64,000 bases of DNA from Opisthorchis felineus. Lineage: Eukaryota; Platyhelminthes; Trematoda; Opisthorchiida; Opisthorchiidae. The stretch is from positions 535,314 to 599,313 of the forward strand of contig SJOL01010677.1 of NCBI GenBank assembly GCA_004794785.1, written 5' to 3'. The notes beneath the pieces are model-generated. The model did no database searches. It saw nothing but the letters and a program-made list of their open reading frames with translations, and was not told where the DNA came from. This document shows positions 59,297 through 64,000 of this stretch, piece by piece (position 1 is the first letter of the stretch; each line of letters begins with the position of its first letter). The translations under genes were made by a program, and so were the position numbers.

Positions 59297-59442
59297 CATG
59301 GCTGATAGCTGGACAAACTTAGATGGCGCACACGACTAAAATGCGGCTAGAAGTTCACGATGCCTAACCAACTGGCCACATGGAACCCAGGCCGATCATA
59401 GCAGACAGCTGACACACGACTAACGTGCAGCTAGAAGTCCGC
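59297..59442 (+). repeat. Small diverged direct duplication
   Basis: GATCATGGCTGATAGCTGG...GCACACGACTAAAATGCGGCTAGAAGTTC (59297 on) recurs as GATCATAGCAGACAGCTG...ACACACGACTAACGTGCAGCTAGAAGTCC (59394 on). Confidence 0.55.
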
Positions 59443-59589
59443 TATAGCTTATAAGCTAGCCGGCGTGCGCCTATCCGTCTCTATCAAGAAAAGTTTAAGG
59501 TTCAAATTGTAGATGAAAAGTTGGAATTTATTGGTCGGACAAGTAACTTTGTGAGAGGTTTCCCCCAAAAATGACCAACTTCTACCTAG

Positions 59590-61360
59590 GACTCACAATC
59601 AAATTTTCAGGTGACCGCCGGAGCAGCTTTGTCGGTCTGCATTTCATGGGAGCCATTTTCTAAGAAGTTGGGTTTTCTGTGTGGGTCTTCTTTTTTGCAT
59701 TCTGAAATGGTTTCCTGTGGAAACTCGACGATAGACCATTTGTCGCTTATGCCCAAGAAGGTTTTTTGTCGCTGCAGCAGACGTCTTGCCAGGCAAAACA
59801 GGAATTCGCCGCAGCTAGTGAGTATAGAAGATTTTGGTGACAGGCAGCACATGCTGCCTGTCCGGCTGTTTTACTTTGGTTAGTATAACGACTCTTTGAT
59901 GGTGACTTCCTACTACCTGAAGCACAACCACCCATTCATCAGGTTCGTTTTCGGTGGGCTATTCTTCAAATGGTGCCTGCCTTATGATGAGCTAACGAGT
60001 GCAAGGCTCTGCCGAGATACGAAAAGCCGTTAGCTTAGGTATGTTGCAGTTGAACTTGGGAATGTCCTGACCTAAGATTTATAAAGCCACCTCATCAAGT
60101 ATTGGTATCCGTTCTAAGTGGGTTGAAGTTTACGCTTTTCTCTCTGAGGTAGTTGGAAAGTCTTTGGTCATTAAAAATCTCTCCAAAACCGGCTGCGTAC
60201 TTTGGGCGGAATCCGGTGTTGGGCGTCCTGGCCAAATTTATTTTGTCCGCAGGCAAATGGTAGCTTTTCTCTGAGGTTTTCCAGACATCAGCAACGCCAC
60301 GTGTGGAACGGATTGCCCTGGGTGGATTGCTTTGGAGCAACAAGCTTATGAATTGTGGATACAGCCTGCAAATCCTTCTGCGACTGATGACGTGGAGGTC
60401 GGGCGATCGGCCGTGCACGTCTTCTTCGAGATGACGCGTTTTCGGCCTCTGCAGTATGGCTAGATATGCATAGTCGTGTCAGCCTCTCACAATACACCAA
60501 AAATATCCTAAACCATTGGGCTCAAGACACCGTCGCGAACTTTAATGCTGGCGAATATCCATAAGCCATTTAGTTTAGTTGGTAATGTCAATGGAGTCAA
60601 ACAAGATCCGAGCGTCAAGGTGGGCGAAATACACAATGGCAAATTTTTAACAAATTATCTCAAAGTTTGAGCATTCTGTGGAGCGTTAAACTTGGAGGCT
60701 TTTTGGATTTACGCCTGATAAGCGGATCGCCATCTACATTTGAATTGCCAGGTCTTGGTGGCCCTCTACTTTTGCTCACTTAAACAATCAACTACACACA
60801 ACATACCAATAAAAACTGAAGTCGAACAACGCCGATGCCCAGTAAAATTCTCCACCTCAAGAAAACCCATAGATTTTTTAAGGTTAATTTCCTTTCGCCC
60901 TTGGAGTTGGGCTCCTAGAGTAAAGACAACAAGCAGCTTGCGGGAAAGTAGGCGGAAAGGTGAACGTATGACTCCAAAACTCGAATGGCCAAGGACCACG
61001 GGGAAATCTGATGTATTGGGAAAGGCATATGCAAAGTCGGAGTTGATAAACCTAGACCCCATCCAAAAGCATGTAGTCATAAAAAAGTGGATTGAGCAAT
61101 ATCGTCCGCAAGCGTGAAAATCGGTACCGTCACGACAGTGCGTGCTGTAGAAAAGGAACGACGGGTGAGTCTCAACTACCCTAAAGTTAATCCATCCATG
61201 GGACTTACCAGTTTTCGAAGTGCATCCCTCCAGACATTCCACAGCATGACGCACCCCAAGCGTCTGCGATGCAGCGGGGAAGTCAAGGCTTTGGTCGGAC
61301 CAATGTGTTTAGGGGTGGAGCAGCCCCGCTACGCAGTGTGTCCAGATACACGCTAATCAG
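59590..61360. other. Open frames on both strands, unidentified
   Basis: The largest are a minus frame of 162 codons (60766-61254) and a + frame of 125 codons (60740-61117) covering the same DNA, a minus 107-codon frame (60095-60418) and a + 90-codon frame (59611-59883). No motif is convincing. Their position downstream (in minus sense) of the Gypsy remnant allows that part is its 3' untranslated region and LTR, which I could not verify. Confidence 0.25.
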
Positions 61361-61719
61361 CACAAAGTTCAGAAGCTTTTTGTTTATTTTCTGAGGGTTC
61401 TTGTTCTTAATAGGCCACGGATTTGTCAGAAAATGCCCATATTATTCGACCGCGCTAGAAACCCGACGAATTCCCACCCGCGTTGGGCATTGTGGTTACG
61501 GAATAAGCGAAAACAATATGGTGAGGACATTTTTGTTGACTGCTCGCGCTTTGTCCCAATGAGCTCAGGAAGGCAAGGGAGAACGTAAGAAATCATTGAT
61601 GTTGGACTTACTTCCCACATATATCCCCACCAACATGATGAAAGAGGCGAAATAACATGAAAAATAAGTACTTAGAATTTGACGAAATTATTGACCGTGA
61701 CTGTTGTTGTGGGCTGCAA

Positions 61720-63200
61720 TAATGAGTGTTAAAAGGGTCGGAGTGGCATCTGGGAGAACTGCGAACCACTAAGCGACTGTCAGGAGTGGCCTTTGAGAGC
61801 CCAAAGGGTTTAGATGAACTAAGGGTTATTGTCCACGAGATCCAGATTCAGCCCGCACATTGATCCATTTCGAGCTCAACGTCCTGATTGATTACGAAAA
61901 CACTGTCTTCACTGCGCAACAATTTAAAAGGGCTTTTATGTGGGTCTTTAAGCAGTGCTTGAAAACCAAGAGTTGTGAAGTGCGGTAGGGCGGTGGGCTT
62001 TACAGGAAGAGGCAGTAGGAATTCGTTGGGGCGCGTGATTGCGCCAAAGCCCCAAATAATTACCGCAATTAGACGCCACCCAAGTATTGCCTAAAAGTAA
62101 TTCACTTGCACTGCATCATACACCCGGCTAAGCCGTGATGGAAATGTAGAAGAGGATCGGCTGGGAGTGACTTTTATGAGAGCGGAATGCAGTATTCGGT
62201 TTGTGATGAAGCTTCGCCACTGATCCCTTGAGTCCAGGTGATAAGCATTCGTGCTGAAATGTTTTGGGCCCGTAGAATCCACGAAAGTTGACAAGGTCTC
62301 GTAAAACTATGATCCGGCCCACAGTGACGAAAACGAAGCGCCCGTTTTGGGCCTTTCACCGCCCAAGGAAAGCAAAAGTGACAATTGCTGCGGAGGAATA
62401 TGGTAATTGGACCACATCTGACGACCGCGCCAAATGGTTGATGCATGTCTTCATGTAGTGGTGAGCGTTTCATGACGAGGAAGCTGGCGGGAGTTTATTG
62501 TGAAACTTGTGGAGAACGGTTGTAGGAGGGCTTGAAAACAACAAACAGGTCGTTTTTGGTGACGCTGGACTTTTCTGCACTGGCCCACCGAAGAATTCAG
62601 GGCGGGATTTCGGCCACATGAAGCGCTCAGTGAAAGAACTTCCTGGTTTGGGTAGAAATGGCTGTTCAGCCCGTCGAAGAGGTCGCGACGAGTAATTGAA
62701 GGAAAAACAGGGTGGAGCAACGTTGGACAGAAACCACACACAATGGTCCGGTTGGCTAGTATTAAGTGAACGACTTTGATCCAGATAAAGGAGGACTGAG
62801 ATAGTTGGGCCACTTCCGAATCCGACACCCAGGAAGCTGCCGTTGCAGACAGTTGGGAAGTGCTGACAGTCGTTCTGATGGGGCACGTCAGTGATAGTAG
62901 TGACCTAATCTGGGTGCGACTATATGAATCACCACTGTGCAATGTAGTCAAGGAGACAAAACTCCCCAAGGCGGCTACTGCGGATAAGGAGGGAAGCGCA
63001 GATAAGTGTGAATACCGCGAATTTATGACTGTCGGCCCAGCGGCGTCTAGCGGCCTAATGCGCTGTGACTTGGTTTTATCAAGTGCAAGCGTGTAGAACA
63101 ATGCAAACAGCGTTCATATCCACACGATGGATCGCTGCAGAACACGGCCAACTGCTCCGTCAGATGCATCGGTGGCGAGCCAATATGAGGCGGTGAGGTC
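61720..63200 (-). mobile_element. Gypsy-type LTR retrotransposon remnant (RNase H - integrase - C-terminus)
   Basis: Read on the minus strand: SYWLATDASDGAVGRVLQ (about 63125-63180) is the RNase H DASDxAVGxVL motif; SFTERFMWPK (about 62600-62640) corresponds to the integrase zinc-domain stretch TERFVWPG; then an integrase-like region in shifting frames; and PNEFLLPLPVKPTALPHFTT with EDSVFVINQDVELEMDQ (61840-62040), the post-integrase end where gypsy proteins read LPGEF...HVFVR. Frameshifts and stops break it. The reverse transcriptase expected upstream in this strand would lie beyond 63200 and was not seen before the window ends. No LTR pair was identified. Confidence 0.6.
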
Positions 63201-64000
63201 AAGATGAGTATAAAAGTGATGTTGGCCGTCACTGTCTTTAGCTTTGCGAACGCCGCTCTGCCGTAACTAACTGCGAACCTCACTCCAGTGCATTATTGTT
63301 AAAAAAAACTAACCCACAACTGACATGACAGCTTTTGGCGGACAAGCCTGTGGAAAATTTGCATGGAGAATCCTGGCATCAAAGGCTTGCTTTGATTTTT
63401 AATAAAGTCTTATAATGGGCGCTGGGCGGTTGGTTGGCACTGCTTCTATTACATGCCCTAAAACCTGACCCTTACTCTCTGACCGCTCGAGCGCCTAATC
63501 GGCATCTGGCTTCCTTTGCTTGGAAGCTTGGCTGCTCTGCTGTGATTTTGTGAGAGCTTGGGAATATCAGTAACTTTAGGACGTTTTTGGATTATTTTCA
63601 TTAATCTGACATTCTTGACACGCTCGTGCAGCATCAGTGGTGCCAAACTCTCATGACATTCAAGCGAGCGATTTGCGAGAAGATGTACGAACTACACACA
63701 GCCGGGGATGTAGCAGATGGGGTAATCTAAGCCGCCAAACTGATTGAGCTCTTTTAAGATGGATCAAATGGATGGCAGATTACGGCTTGACACTTTTCAA
63801 GAAAAGGACTGTGGTGTTTTGTACCTTTCTTTTGCTTTCATTATAACGTTACGTATTTCATCAACTTCATAAATGTTTTTAGTTTGAATACGCAAAACCA
63901 CAAAAACGCGCAGTTGTACAAAATTACATACTGTAACGCAATTGAAACTAGACTGTGCTTGCTTACACGTGTTTATCATATGACCTAATACATGTGCATC
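63200..64000. other. End of window, no confident feature
   Basis: A minus frame 63047-63283 belongs to the upstream edge of the Gypsy remnant. A minus 62-codon frame (63458-63646) may be part of the same element. The final 350 bases are AT-rich with nothing recognised. Confidence 0.35.

Noticed and set aside
60740..61254. Overlapping 125-codon + and 162-codon minus frames
   Set aside because: Neither strand gives a recognisable protein; mutual overlap means at most one can be real. Reported only as unidentified.
1..64000. CRISPR arrays, bacterial operons, Shine-Dalgarno sites
   Set aside because: No regularly spaced repeats and no operon-like ORF packing; the sequence is clearly eukaryotic with spliced genes.

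Overview
The window is eukaryotic. Coding sequence is split into short exons with GT..AG junctions and multi-kilobase introns, and the second half is dominated by decayed retroelements. The mix of RTE-type non-LTR retrotransposons, tRNA-headed SINEs, repeats carrying hammerhead ribozymes and a strongly diverged neuronal ion channel fits a parasitic flatworm. I infer a tapeworm of the Spirometra/Diphyllobothrium kind from recognition of the RTE family. No marker here proves the species.

Left half (about 1-32.7 kb, + strand): twelve candidate exons join into one frame of 529 residues ending in a stop codon. They form the C-terminal half of a Slo/BK-type (KCNMA-like) potassium channel: the end of RCK1, the Cys-rich turn, the inter-RCK linker, RCK2 and a short acidic tail. 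All splice phases agree across the chain, including a candidate 11-nt micro-exon. The pore and start of RCK1 lie upstream or were not found, and no calcium-bowl acid cluster is in the chain. The introns hold tRNA-derived SINEs, a short TIR element and five copies of a repeat with a hammerhead-ribozyme core. The 30.6 kb copy has an intact core.

Middle (33-49 kb): a SINE and another decayed ribozyme repeat (35.4-36.1 kb), one minus-strand exon of an MPHOSPH6-like exosome cofactor (38.1-38.5 kb), then a nested retroelement block. It holds a 3' RTE fragment with a SINE in its 3' UTR, a 5' RTE fragment with a SINE in its endonuclease, a nearly full-length but broken RTE (44.2-47.8 kb), and a chimera of two reverse-transcriptase lineages. 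Several SINEs have recognisable target-site duplications.

Right part (49-64 kb): a CR1/jockey-like RT fragment near 51.5 kb; a minus-strand RTE 3' end at 54.1-54.8 kb; a 634-bp copy of the chimeric RT segment in inverted orientation to the 47.8 kb copy; old direct duplications at 57-59.5 kb; and a minus-strand Gypsy-type LTR retrotransposon remnant (RNase H, integrase, C-terminus) at 61.7-63.2 kb. No RT or LTR pair was confirmed for that element. Large stretches have no feature I can support.
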